Origin: a virus
Length of the DNA: 34,270 nucleotides
Direction: 5' to 3' (one strand)
Virus record (IMG/VR): IMGVR_UViG_3300025840_000116
Coordinates: 1-34,270 of that record
In this document: in pieces, positions 5,904 through 13,339 of the stretch
How the letters are laid out: each line of letters begins with the position of its first letter
Position numbering within the stretch: the stretch's first letter is position 1
Position numbers and translations under genes: made by a program
Notes under the pieces: generated by a model
Told to the model about the DNA's origin: nothing
Databases searched by the model: none
What the model saw: only the letters and a program-made list of their open reading frames with translations

Positions 5904-6592
5904 TACTTATCGCAAGAATATTGTTGTTGTAATTTGATGTTGTCCATAAACTCTTTCTTTGTACCTGCGTCATCTTTGAACGCACCTTTAAGAACAGTTG
6001 TTTGTGTAAGACTGCTATGTGCCTTAACACCTCTGTTCTCTACACAACCGTGTGTGGCTTGTACATAAACACCTAAGTGATCGGCACCAGTTGCCTTTTG
6101 TATTTCTCTAACAATGTCGTTAGCAAGTTCTTCTTGTAGTGTACCTCTACTCGCACACCATTGTGCGATTCTTGTGTACTTGCTTAATCCAATTAGTTTG
6201 TCTGCGGCAATAATACCAATGTATGCTACACCTCTAACAATCTGGTGATGATGTGAACACATACTTGTAAGTTCACTACGCACAACCAACATGCCTTCGT
6301 ATCTATCTTCGCTGTCATTAGGGAAAGCAGTAGCGGCTGGTATAGTTTCATACCTACCACTCATTAGTTCGTTGATATACATCTTAGCAAGGCGTCTGCC
6401 TGTACCGTTGCTGTTAGGATCGTTCTCAGTATCAATAACAAGACCTTGCAAGACATCTTCAAACTTAACTGCAAGTTCGTCAATCAGTTGTTCTTTCTCA
6501 CCTTCTTTAATATGTGCTGAGATATTATCTCCTGCCCAAAACCTATCGCCGGCTTCCTGTAGCCTTTGTTTAATTGTATCACTAACTGCCAT
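5903..6592 (-). CDS. folE: GTP cyclohydrolase I
   Basis: A 229-residue FolE, which opens GTP to give 7,8-dihydroneopterin triphosphate, the first step toward both folate and 7-deazaguanines. The zinc ligands are visible: C112 and H115 in SMCSHHHQ, and C183 in THGCVENRG. Also present are GLSKYTRIAQWCASRGTLQE (135-154) and a normal family C-terminus (KAHSSLTQT). Ribosome site AAGGAG precedes ATG 6590-6592. It overlaps the coiled-coil gene upstream by 11 bases and queE downstream by 1. A cluster of folE, queE and (elsewhere) queD and dpdA in one phage points to DNA modification rather than folate supply. Confidence 0.96.
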   Translation of the reverse strand: MAVSDTIKQRLQEAGDRFWAGDNISAHIKEGEKEQLIDELAVKFEDVLQGLVIDTENDPNSNGTGRRLAKMYINELMSGRYETIPAATAFPNDSEDRYEGMLVVRSELTSMCSHHHQIVRGVAYIGIIAADKLIGLSKYTRIAQWCASRGTLQEELANDIVREIQKATGADHLGVYVQATHGCVENRGVKAHSSLTQTTVLKGAFKDDAGTKKEFMDNIKLQQQYSCDK

Positions 6593-6782
6593 CTTCTAAC
6601 TCCTTAATTTGTTCCTTCAGTTCTTCAATTTCTCTTTTAAGATTAAGTTTTTCAATCTTTTCGTTTGCTAATGCTGTATCATCCATATGATGATCGTAAT
6701 CATCAGCAATTTTTTTATCTAACTCTCTGTGTCTTGTTTCTAAGACTTTAAGATGATTGCTCAGGCTTTTTAATGTACTCAT
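6582..6782 (-). CDS. DUF465/SlyX-like coiled-coil protein
   Basis: A 66-residue, almost entirely helical, highly charged protein. The pattern HLKVLETRHRELDKKIADDY, then KIEKLNLKREIEELKEQIK, matches the short DUF465 (YdcH-like) proteins: H-x-x-LD-x-x-I followed by a KL-x-LKxEI helix. Members are small bacterial proteins of unknown role, also found in phages. ATG 6780-6782 lies inside the previous gene (35-base overlap). Confidence 0.8.
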   Translation of the reverse strand: MSTLKSLSNHLKVLETRHRELDKKIADDYDHHMDDTALANEKIEKLNLKREIEELKEQIKELEDGS

Positions 6783-6942
6783 TGTCGTCCCTCAAAATTC
6801 CATTTTCCCAATTCTCTGCTACGTCTTGTGCATAGTGAATTGATTTATCTCTAACATCAATCTTACCAAATGCATTACCGTTCTTTAACAGATGTACTAT
6901 ATAACCAGTACCATCAATGTTTACTATTTCTGCTGTTCTCAT
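6748..6942 (-). CDS. Hypothetical protein, 64 residues
   Basis: Start chosen at ATG 6940-6942, which overlaps the stop of the phosphoribosyltransferase gene as ATGA and has GGAG upstream; in-frame GTG codons 6 and 9 bases earlier are less likely. The protein begins MRTAEIVNIDGTGYIVHLLK, a small beta-hairpin-like start, then an amphipathic helix (SIHYAQDVAENWENGIL). No known motif. Confidence 0.8.
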   Translation of the reverse strand: MRTAEIVNIDGTGYIVHLLKNGNAFGKIDVRDKSIHYAQDVAENWENGILRDDNEYIKKPEQSS

Positions 6943-7427
6943 CTCCACCACTCCTCATACGGAAACACTATCCAACGTTCTTGATCTGGTAATACATTAT
7001 TAGCAGTAAATTCAACGTTATTAAAACTACTAGATTCTTTATCAAACAATGTAGAAAACATAATATCTTGATGTGCATGTTGCATCATGTTGCTATTATC
7101 TGCTACATAGTTTCTGATAACATTGTCAATACCTTGTAGTGTTGTTCCTGTATCATTAATATCATCTACGACTAAAACACGTTTATCATTGTATTTAGAT
7201 AAAATGTGTCTTAATGTCTCTGAATCTTCGATTGCTCCGTCTCTTGTTTGCCATCTGAATGCTTCGAATGGCACTTCGAAGTAATGACTCATCATTACTC
7301 CAAACGGATATGCTCCTCTACCGGGACCAATAATAACTTCAGGCTTGTAACTTTCGTGTGCCATTTCTCGCACAATAATTCTACAATCTCTGTTTAAATC
7401 GTCCCAACTATAATATAGTTTTTCCAT
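6939..7427 (-). CDS. Purine-type phosphoribosyltransferase
   Basis: A 162-residue type I PRTase. The PRPP loop VLVVDDINDTGTTL (84-97) has the two Asp (D88, D89) and GTT that bind PRPP. An upstream loop IIGPGRGAYPFG (32-43) supplies the diphosphate-binding PPi loop, and the C-terminal WIVFPYEEWW is like the end of hypoxanthine/xanthine PRTases (Gpt/Hpt type). It would join a purine base to PRPP. It is the first gene of the folE-queE operon; whether it acts on normal purines or on a deazapurine is unknown. The sigma70 -10 box (7434-7439) lies 6 bases upstream of the ATG and there is no ribosome site, so its mRNA may be leaderless. Confidence 0.88.
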   Translation of the reverse strand: MEKLYYSWDDLNRDCRIIVREMAHESYKPEVIIGPGRGAYPFGVMMSHYFEVPFEAFRWQTRDGAIEDSETLRHILSKYNDKRVLVVDDINDTGTTLQGIDNVIRNYVADNSNMMQHAHQDIMFSTLFDKESSSFNNVEFTANNVLPDQERWIVFPYEEWWR

Positions 7428-7433
7428 GCTTTT

Positions 7434-7462
7434 ATTATACCACTTTTTCTGGTTGAAGTCAA
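7434..7462 (-). promoter_or_regulatory. Sigma70-type early promoter, leaderless arrangement
   Basis: Minus strand: AGG then TTGACT (7457-7462), 17-base spacer, TATAAT (7434-7439). The -10 is followed by 6 bases (AAAAGC) and then ATG 7425-7427, so the usual start 7 bases after the -10 would be the A of ATG. The -35 nearly touches the stop codon of the upstream gene (7464). Confidence 0.88.
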
Positions 7463-7463
7463 C

Positions 7464-8036
7464 CTATCTTTCAAAATCATTTTCTAATAGGATAAATTCT
7501 ACTTTATCAAAATCATTTAAGTTAATTTTAGCGGCTTCTTCAACTATGTTTCTCTTAGTAAACTCTAAAAACAATTTAAGTTCTTTATAGAAACCAGCAT
7601 CTAATACAGGATTTAACACATCGCTATCTCCTGATATATTATATGTTTCGTCAAGTAACTTATTGCTTAGTTTTAAAACAACACCAAATGTCATTTTAAG
7701 ACCGTCTGCCAGCATATCATCAAAGTCAGTTAGTTTCTTATATTTAAAAATATATCTGTTTAACATTCTTAAGTAAAATTCTGCAGATATCTCGTCAAGT
7801 TGCACTGATATTTTATCAGTATCAAATTCAACTGCTTTAAACACAGATAAATGACTTTGGTCAAAATCTACGTTATTGCAAAAGAAATGTATAACATCTA
7901 TTATTTCCTTGTCGGTTATAGGAAATTTCTTTTTAATTAAATTTAACTCATCGCCTTTACCGATCGCACCCACAACTGCCATAACTGGGGTGCCTGTTCT
8001 ATTAATAACATTTACAGATTTACGTTTTCCTATCAT
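7464..8036 (-). CDS. Hypothetical protein, 190 residues
   Basis: ATG 8034-8036 overlaps the stop of the epimerase gene as ATGA. The protein starts MIGKRKSVNVINRTGTPVMA with a short hydrophobic turn (AVVGAIGKG), then is mostly helical and acidic, with long Leu/Ile/Lys-rich segments (FYKELKLFLEFTKRNIVEEA). No catalytic motif or membrane segment. It is the last gene of the transcript starting at 13360. Function unknown. Confidence 0.85.
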   Translation of the reverse strand: MIGKRKSVNVINRTGTPVMAVVGAIGKGDELNLIKKKFPITDKEIIDVIHFFCNNVDFDQSHLSVFKAVEFDTDKISVQLDEISAEFYLRMLNRYIFKYKKLTDFDDMLADGLKMTFGVVLKLSNKLLDETYNISGDSDVLNPVLDAGFYKELKLFLEFTKRNIVEEAAKINLNDFDKVEFILLENDFER

Positions 8037-9028
8037 TTATTCTTAATAACCTTATTTTTATTGTCTACCCAAAACTTAGAATGTGCAAACATATCATCTA
8101 ATGAATATGTTGGTTCCCAATCTAATAATGTTTTGGCTTTAGAAATATCTCCACATAAGTACGATGGGTCTCCTGCTCTTCTAGGACCTACTTCATATTT
8201 TAAACTTTTTCCAACAACGTTTTGTGCTGAAATTATTAAATCATGAATACTAAATCCTGTACCAGAGCCTAAGTTTACAATACCACTTTCACCGTCATTG
8301 CTTAAATGCTCTACTGCTTTTAGTTTAGCATTTGCTATGTCTTGTATATGACAGTAATCTCTAATGCAAGTACCGTCTTTAGTATCGTAATCATCGCCAC
8401 AAATATTAAATACCTCGTCATTTGTAATTTTATCAATAATGATAGGCATTACATGAGTTGCTGGTTCTTGTGTATAACCATTTTTACCTTCTGGGTCTGC
8501 ACCAGCGGCATTAAAATATCTTGTACTGATATAATTTAACCCGTATGCTTTGCTGTAATCTTCTAACATAAGTTCTGTCATGTACTTACTCATTGCATAC
8601 GGACTCATTGGCATTGGTGTAAGAGTCTCAGCAAATGGTTCTCTGCTTTCTCTTTCACCATACACACTACTAGAACCGCTAAAGATAAAGTTCTTAACTC
8701 CTGCTTTAACACACATATCTAGTAATGTTTGAGTACCTGACACATTATTTTTATAATACTTGCCAGGATCAATTATACTATCAGGAACAACATGGCTTGC
8801 CGCTAAATGAATAACCGCTTGTGGTTTCATCATTTCTAATATGCCTGCCGTAGTTGTAGCCTGAAATTCATGTGGAAATAAAGTAGCACCTTCTGGTAAT
8901 GCCCACTTCCTACTCGTATTGGAATCTATAACAATTACGTCATATCCATTGTTAGCAAAAGTTTTACTTACCTGTGCACCAATAAAACCAAGACCACCTG
9001 TAATAACAACTGTTGGTTTATCACTCAT
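8033..9028 (-). CDS. galE: UDP-glucose 4-epimerase-like protein (GalE family)
   Basis: A 331-residue extended short-chain dehydrogenase/reductase. NAD-binding G11-x2-G14-x2-G17 in ITGGLGFIGAQ; catalytic Ser in SGSSSVYG (117-124) and the pair Y144-x3-K148 in SPYAMSKY; RYFNAAGADPEG and the C-terminal GSGTGFSIHDL and RRAGDPSYL blocks are all GalE hallmarks. It would interconvert UDP-Glc and UDP-Gal (or the N-acetyl forms). It lies in the accessory operon with a glycosyltransferase and two sulfotransferase-like genes, which suggests supply of sugars for glycan decoration. The exact sugar cannot be read from sequence. Confidence 0.92.
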   Translation of the reverse strand: MSDKPTVVITGGLGFIGAQVSKTFANNGYDVIVIDSNTSRKWALPEGATLFPHEFQATTTAGILEMMKPQAVIHLAASHVVPDSIIDPGKYYKNNVSGTQTLLDMCVKAGVKNFIFSGSSSVYGERESREPFAETLTPMPMSPYAMSKYMTELMLEDYSKAYGLNYISTRYFNAAGADPEGKNGYTQEPATHVMPIIIDKITNDEVFNICGDDYDTKDGTCIRDYCHIQDIANAKLKAVEHLSNDGESGIVNLGSGTGFSIHDLIISAQNVVGKSLKYEVGPRRAGDPSYLCGDISKAKTLLDWEPTYSLDDMFAHSKFWVDNKNKVIKNK

Positions 9029-9185
9029 CTTTATTTTCCTCCTTTGGATCTAGTAATCCTCCCCAATCTTCTACCTCATCAACAACATCTGTTAAAGATC
9101 CTGCTGGTTTGGAGTTAGTAGGTTGAATTACTGTTTCCTTGTTTCCTCTCTTTTCAGTGAAAGGAATACGTTTAATGTTAGGCAT
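9021..9185 (-). CDS. Small hypothetical protein, 54 residues
   Basis: The frame is open to 9209, but ATG 9183-9185 is the better start: it overlaps the end of the previous gene (stop at 9178) and gives MPNIKRIPFTEKRGNKE. The rest is polar and acidic (DVVDEVEDWGGLLDPKEENKD), likely unstructured with a short linear motif around EDWGGLLD. It overlaps the epimerase start by 8 bases. Function unknown. Confidence 0.75.
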   Translation of the reverse strand: MPNIKRIPFTEKRGNKETVIQPTNSKPAGSLTDVVDEVEDWGGLLDPKEENKDE

Positions 9186-9360
9186 TATTTTTTGCGTCTT
9201 GAATCTCACCTCTTCTAACTTTCGCTAGTTTAGTAATTTCCATTAATGCCTTCCTTGCTCTTGTTGCCGATGCTTTTACGCCTTGGCCTTCTTTAAATTT
9301 TTCGTTTTCACTTACATACTCTTCAAAGAGTGCTTTGATTTTTAAATGTGTCTCTGTCAT
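9178..9360 (-). CDS. Histone Hc1-like small basic protein
   Basis: A 60-residue helical protein starting at ATG 9358-9360 with ribosome site TAGGAGA. The segment VKASATRARKALMEITKLAK followed by VRRGEIQ resembles the conserved part of bacterial histone H1-like Hc1 proteins (basic helix with RxRKALxxxxKLAK..R). Those proteins bind DNA without sequence preference. It could compact or coat phage or host DNA. Because it is short, homology is suggestive rather than secure. Confidence 0.8.
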   Translation of the reverse strand: MTETHLKIKALFEEYVSENEKFKEGQGVKASATRARKALMEITKLAKVRRGEIQDAKNNA

Positions 9361-9369
9361 AATTATCTC

Positions 9370-9960
9370 CTATATGTTTTTAAATTGTACAGATTTAATT
9401 AAATCGTAATCGGCTCTATATGCCTGCCTAACTACTGATTCATTAACGTTATTAACAATATCTATTGATTGCATCAAACGTTTTGTTGCGTCAATGTTGA
9501 AACCATATTCATCATTGATTTGATTATAAATATTTTTGTTATAATAAAAATAATCTATGATAGGATTGGCATTATATTTTTTTATAATGTCAAACATATC
9601 AATTAAGAAACTTTTTTGTGGCTTAAAATGTGCATCGTTAGATTCTAAATAAAATCCTTCATCACTAAAATTAAAAGTAACATAGTTTGTCTGAGGTTCT
9701 ACTTCTCTCCAACCTAAATACATATTAACAGTACTGATAAATCTTTCTATTGGATCTCTTAATATCACAATAAACCTACTTGGGCATTTTTCTTCTTCCC
9801 ATAATGTAATTCTAGTCCAGTCGTTGTTTGTTTTTTCAAAATCTCTAATTACACTTGTAGCACATTTAGGTACTAACAAGAATGCAATGTCCTCTTTTTT
9901 GTTGTATACACAATCACCTGGCATACAATTTGTATATTTGTTATCAATTGATGTTTCCAT
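9370..9960 (-). CDS. Sulfotransferase-like protein (copy B)
   Basis: A 196-residue protein with both PAPS-binding elements of sulfotransferases: the 5' phosphosulfate loop LLVPKCATSVIRDF (28-41, K32 and S36) and the 3' phosphate motif RFIVILRDPIERFIS (62-76, R68 and S76). These enzymes move sulfate from PAPS to sugars or other acceptors. It is about a third shorter than typical carbohydrate sulfotransferases but keeps both motifs. It is a paralogue of the gene directly upstream: both share the RDPxERFIS(A/T)VNMYL block and a SNDAHF block about 35 residues later. It overlaps that gene by 17 bases. Base composition looks more AT-rich than neighbours. Confidence 0.85.
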   Translation of the reverse strand: METSIDNKYTNCMPGDCVYNKKEDIAFLLVPKCATSVIRDFEKTNNDWTRITLWEEEKCPSRFIVILRDPIERFISTVNMYLGWREVEPQTNYVTFNFSDEGFYLESNDAHFKPQKSFLIDMFDIIKKYNANPIIDYFYYNKNIYNQINDEYGFNIDATKRLMQSIDIVNNVNESVVRQAYRADYDLIKSVQFKNI

Positions 9961-10519
9961 TGTCTACCTTATTAACAAACTTAACAGAATCAATTAACTC
10001 ATAATCTTTTACATAGACATCTTTGATAATGTCAATGTCAACACTTTTTATTATTTTACTAAATCGATTTATGTAATTTTGCTCCATATTTAAATCATAA
10101 AAATCATTTAAATCATTGATTATATTATTGTTTAGCCAAAAGAAATCAATTTTACTTTTATCTAAACCCTCAATAAAAGTATTTTGCGAAAAAAAGTGGG
10201 CATCGTTGCTTTTAAATATACTATATTTGTTATCCTCTTTTCTAATATCTACATAATTAGATGTAATCGTTCTAGGGTGCAAATACATATTTACAGCACT
10301 TATAAATCGTTCTACTGGATCTCTTAATATTACACAAAATTTATCTATAGTAAAATCTTTTAAAATTATTTCGGTTTTATTAGTAATTGGTTTTAATGCA
10401 CGTTTTATTGACGAAGAAGCATTTTTTGGTAAATGTAAAATACCAAGATTATTTCTTTCTATATAAGCACCGCTGTATAGCGGATGTATAGAACCATTAA
10501 TACCAATTACACTATTCAT
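9944..10519 (-). CDS. Sulfotransferase-like protein (copy A)
   Basis: A 191-residue paralogue of the next gene. The 5' loop is ILHLPKNASSSIKRAL (27-42, K32, S35-S37) and the 3' motif is FCVILRDPVERFISAVNMYL (61-80, R66 and S74). SNDAHFFSQNTFI follows. The start ATG 10517-10519 overlaps the QueD-like stop as ATGA, so it is translated after it. Very AT-rich with many Asn, Ile and Lys. The acceptor is unknown; host lipopolysaccharide, a virion glycan or a small molecule are all possible. Confidence 0.85.
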   Translation of the reverse strand: MNSVIGINGSIHPLYSGAYIERNNLGILHLPKNASSSIKRALKPITNKTEIILKDFTIDKFCVILRDPVERFISAVNMYLHPRTITSNYVDIRKEDNKYSIFKSNDAHFFSQNTFIEGLDKSKIDFFWLNNNIINDLNDFYDLNMEQNYINRFSKIIKSVDIDIIKDVYVKDYELIDSVKFVNKVDNGNIN

Positions 10520-10953
10520 TTCAACAAATTATCAAATACATCGTCTATTGCGTCTGTATCTCCAAAGTATGGACCATCCACATCTTCTAATGGATACTCC
10601 ATTTCGCAACCGTTTTCATTATCTTCGGCTACTGAAATCTTTATGTAACGACCAGGATATTTGTCCTGTATCGTTTCTGCTAAGTCATCTGCTATCATTT
10701 CGCATGACTTAAAATCAAGTTGAAGAATAGCATCTCTATACTGATTCTCCAACCATCTCTTAAATTGTATGAATTCAATGTCTCTGTCATCATGAAACAC
10801 CTCAATCCACACTTTAAAGTGGAATGTGTGTCTATGAGGATAACCTAGAAAACTAACGTCATACTCGTCGCCAGTTGCTAGATTAGGATCTTCTAATGCC
10901 GCAGGATACTTATGTATACCTTCTTTACTAAATGTTACCCAAATACTTCTCAT
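10516..10953 (-). CDS. queD: QueD-like 6-pyruvoyl/6-carboxytetrahydropterin synthase homologue
   Basis: A 145-residue T-fold protein. GIHKYPA (12-18) and PHRHTFHFKVWIEV (39-52) hold the three His expected to bind zinc (H14, H40, H42); FIQFKRWLE matches the family DF-x-x-LK block; SCEMIADDLAETI and ISVAEDNENGCEMEY match the later family motifs including the substrate-binding Glu. The catalytic Cys that QueD places about 4 residues before the HxH is absent. QueD makes 6-carboxytetrahydropterin, the substrate of QueE, so the gene links folE and queE. Ribosome site AAGGAG precedes ATG 10951-10953. Family assignment is good; activity is uncertain because of the missing Cys. Confidence 0.8.
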   Translation of the reverse strand: MRSIWVTFSKEGIHKYPAALEDPNLATGDEYDVSFLGYPHRHTFHFKVWIEVFHDDRDIEFIQFKRWLENQYRDAILQLDFKSCEMIADDLAETIQDKYPGRYIKISVAEDNENGCEMEYPLEDVDGPYFGDTDAIDDVFDNLLK

Positions 10954-10963
10954 ACAATACTCC

Positions 10964-11161
10964 TTATACTATATTTGTTGCCTGTGGTCCTTTCGCACCT
11001 TGCTCAACATCAAATGTTACTTCTTGGTTCTCTGATAGAGATTTATATCCCTCACCTTGTATTGCTGTATGATGTGCAAACACATCTTTACTGCCATCGT
11101 CTGGTGTGATAAATCCAAAACCTTTGCTGGTATCAAACCATTTTACTTTTCCTGTCGCCAT
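10964..11161 (-). CDS. Cold-shock domain protein (CspA family)
   Basis: A 65-residue, full-length cold-shock protein: [20 protein letters not shown] carries RNP1 (KGFGFI) and DVFAHHTAI carries RNP2 (VFAHH). Such proteins bind single-stranded RNA or DNA and melt structure. Ribosome site GAGGAA precedes ATG 11159-11161. It lies between the outer-membrane gene and queD. Csp proteins occur in several marine phages, where they may aid translation of structured mRNA. Confidence 0.95.
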   Translation of the reverse strand: MATGKVKWFDTSKGFGFITPDDGSKDVFAHHTAIQGEGYKSLSENQEVTFDVEQGAKGPQATNIV

Positions 11162-11174
11162 TCTTTCTTCCTCG

Positions 11175-11270
11175 TTATGAAGTATTACCTTCGTTGTTTA
11201 ATTCTAAAGGTACTTCCTTCAAAACTACATGTCCAATTGGACTATGTTCTTTAATTAATATTATTACCAC
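11175..11270 (-). CDS. Possible 31-residue small protein
   Basis: A GTG at 11268-11270 overlaps the end of the outer-membrane gene and opens a frame to TAA 11175-11177: about 31 codons ([20 protein letters not shown] and then ELNNEGNTS). AGG sits about 6 bases upstream. It would fill the 102-base gap between two genes. The short length and GTG start make it tentative; otherwise the gap holds no other feature. Confidence 0.3.
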   Translation of the reverse strand: MVIILIKEHSPIGHVVLKEVPLELNNEGNTS

Positions 11271-11926
11271 TTAACACCTATTGTAACACTTAATACATTA
11301 TTGTTAACCGGGTCTTCAGTGTATGTATTACTAAATCCCAGCGACACTTTATCATTTAAACTGTAATTGATTGCTGTTTCATTACGCAAATATGTATCTG
11401 TTCCAGTTTCATTAAGTAGTTTGTTGGTAATATTTAAACTGTCATTTAGTTTATAAAATATCCATAAACTATTTCTAAGTATTGCTTCGTCCACTTCATC
11501 AGTAGTTAAGTATGCAACTGACGTTTCGTGACTTATTTTCCAATTGTCATTTCTAAAAACTTTTATACCAAGGCCACCACCAGTTACTATTCTATCTCCA
11601 GATGCTCTTAATTTATCACTGTCATAACTTGTTACACTGAATGCATAATACTTAGATGTGATGTCTTTATTTGCTTTACCAATTATGCTAAACTTATCCA
11701 TTTTAACTACATCTTCTTGTTCTTTGTAAACATAGTCAGTTTCAACTACATAGTCAATAATAGGATTATCCCACTCGTGATCTACACTGAATTTTAATGT
11801 AGTTGTATCACTATTAATCTGTGTCCAACCAAACTTGGCATTGCCTGTTGCATTTGCTGGTAACGTTATCAGCAATAATCCTATTGCTAAAATAAAAAAT
11901 AATACAGCCTTTTTAATGTTACTCAT
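11264..11926 (-). CDS. Outer-membrane beta-barrel protein, DUF481-like
   Basis: A 220-residue protein with a signal peptide (residues 5-27, AVLFFILAIGLLLITLPANA, cleavage after ANA) and a mature part made of alternating beta strands with aromatic ends. The C-terminal [10 protein letters not shown] ends in a Trp, the sorting signal of Gram-negative outer-membrane barrels. The pattern of short strands (LKFSVDHEW, YYAFSVTSYD, SVAYLTTDEV, NETAINYSL, VSLGFSNTY) fits DUF481 (YdiY-like) proteins. It follows a one-span membrane protein with which it overlaps by 4 bases. Likely inserted in the host outer membrane during infection. Confidence 0.85.
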   Translation of the reverse strand: MSNIKKAVLFFILAIGLLLITLPANATGNAKFGWTQINSDTTTLKFSVDHEWDNPIIDYVVETDYVYKEQEDVVKMDKFSIIGKANKDITSKYYAFSVTSYDSDKLRASGDRIVTGGGLGIKVFRNDNWKISHETSVAYLTTDEVDEAILRNSLWIFYKLNDSLNITNKLLNETGTDTYLRNETAINYSLNDKVSLGFSNTYTEDPVNNNVLSVTIGVKW

Positions 11927-12123
11927 TGTGAATCCCTTCTTAATACTTCTTGTCTAGTAGTACCCATTTCTTTTAATTTTTCATCTATATCAAAGTCATA
12001 ATATTCGCCAGTATACTTTCTTAGAATACTTCTTTCACTTAACATAACACTACTAATCCAACAGCCATATGCCATGAAGCAAAGAAATACTATACCAAAT
12101 GCTATCTGGATAATCTCAATCAT
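11923..12123 (-). CDS. Single-span membrane protein, 66 residues
   Basis: One hydrophobic helix at residues 5-28 (IQIAFGIVFLCFMAYGCWIS), followed by a charged tail (SERSILRKYTGEYYDFDIDE). Its ATG overlaps the end of the glycosyltransferase gene (stop at 12116) by 8 bases, and it overlaps the outer-membrane gene start. Likely inner-membrane, with the tail on the cytoplasmic side by the positive-inside rule. Function unknown. Confidence 0.8.
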   Translation of the reverse strand: MIEIIQIAFGIVFLCFMAYGCWISSVMLSERSILRKYTGEYYDFDIDEKLKEMGTTRQEVLRRDSQ

Positions 12124-13339
12124 ATTTTGCCTTTGCTACTTGTCTTCTGTAATGCTGTCTGTCTCTTTGTTGCTCTAGACCTAAACCAGATATTACTTTA
12201 AGTGTTCTTTCTATTGTACCATTTTGATAATCGCTTATCTTACCTAAACTATATTCGCTTAGGTTATCTGTATTAATATCATCAAACATATTAGACAGTT
12301 TACTAATACAGTCTTCCATGCTCCAAGGAACGTACAAGTGTCTGCCATTGTTAGCAAACACTTCTGGGAAACTTCTATATGCTGGATATAATGTAAGTGT
12401 ACCTAATGTATCTGCTTCGCTTACTGTATTGCTTACCCAGTCTTGCAAGGCACAATTAAATAATACTTGACTGTCTGCTAGTAAGTTATAGTAATCGTTT
12501 TTCTTTAAGCCTGTGTAGATCTTAAAGTTAGCAGTATTGCCTGCTTGTAATTCTAATGCTCTATCAACATACTCTTGATCTGAACTTTTTAGTTCTGGGT
12601 GTCCACAAAATATAGCAAACTCAACTTCAGGATCTATTTTGTAATAGGCTTCTGCTAAGTCCATATAAAAGTGTGGTTGCTTCTCATCATCCCAACGTGC
12701 CGCAAAACCAACTCTCTTTGTTCTTTCTTTCAATGGCTTAGGATTAGGAACCCGCTCTTGTACTTCGCTTTTACCAAACGGCAAACCTGTTACATATATA
12801 GGCTTTTTAAATCCTGCTGTTCTTAAGTGTGCAACAAATTCTTCACTTGCTACACATATACCTGTAACAAATTCATCTACCATTTGCTCGTATCTACGCA
12901 TCCAATCAAACATGCCTTCTCTAATAAGGAAGTCATCTGGGTCTGTTGTTTGTGCTAAGAATCTTAAGAATACTTTAGGTCTGTATTCAGGTGGAGATTG
13001 ATCCATTATGTAAGGCAAACATTCTAAGCCTGGTGTAAACATATCTTCATAAAAGATAACATCATCGCTAGTAATTTCACCGTTCTTCATTTTCTGTACT
13101 AAGTTCATTGTTTGACTTAGACTGTAATAACTTCTACCATGTGCGTCTAACACACTACCTGTAACGATTGCTTTGCTGTTATCTAATTCTTCGCCTTCGA
13201 TAATTTCATAATCAATGCCATGCTCTTTAAAAACACGCTCGTTCCATTCTTGTAATTGTAATGTATACCTTGCTTCATAAGACTCTAGTCCCATGTAGAA
13301 CAGTTTACGCATGTTTATATCATAAACTCCATCACTCAT
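12116..13339 (-). CDS. GT-B glycosyltransferase (family 1-like)
   Basis: A 407-residue glycosyltransferase. The C-terminal half reads as the nucleotide-sugar domain of GT-B enzymes: VGFAARWDDEKQPHFYMDLA starts it, FAIFCGHPEL and FKIYTGLKKNDYYNLLADSQ follow, and NTVSEADTLGTLTLYPAYRS with FPEVF supplies the donor-binding E-x7 motif region. The N-terminal half (MRKLFYMGLESYEARYTLQL) is the acceptor domain. The first ATG has GGAGA upstream and a 17-spaced sigma70 promoter (13360-13388). The acceptor could be DNA (as for T4 glucosyltransferases), a virion protein or host surface; the sequence does not decide. It heads the operon that also codes for galE and queD. Confidence 0.85.
   Translation of the reverse strand: MSDGVYDINMRKLFYMGLESYEARYTLQLQEWNERVFKEHGIDYEIIEGEELDNSKAIVTGSVLDAHGRSYYSLSQTMNLVQKMKNGEITSDDVIFYEDMFTPGLECLPYIMDQSPPEYRPKVFLRFLAQTTDPDDFLIREGMFDWMRRYEQMVDEFVTGICVASEEFVAHLRTAGFKKPIYVTGLPFGKSEVQERVPNPKPLKERTKRVGFAARWDDEKQPHFYMDLAEAYYKIDPEVEFAIFCGHPELKSSDQEYVDRALELQAGNTANFKIYTGLKKNDYYNLLADSQVLFNCALQDWVSNTVSEADTLGTLTLYPAYRSFPEVFANNGRHLYVPWSMEDCISKLSNMFDDINTDNLSEYSLGKISDYQNGTIERTLKVISGLGLEQQRDRQHYRRQVAKAKYD

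Noticed and set aside
9520-9560. Plus-strand TATAAATA inside a sulfotransferase gene
   Set aside because: No plus-strand gene follows; the region is very AT-rich and the box is likely chance.
12116-13339. Firm call of DNA glucosyltransferase
   Set aside because: The GT-B fold is clear but nothing in sequence shows DNA as acceptor; left as a general glycosyltransferase.
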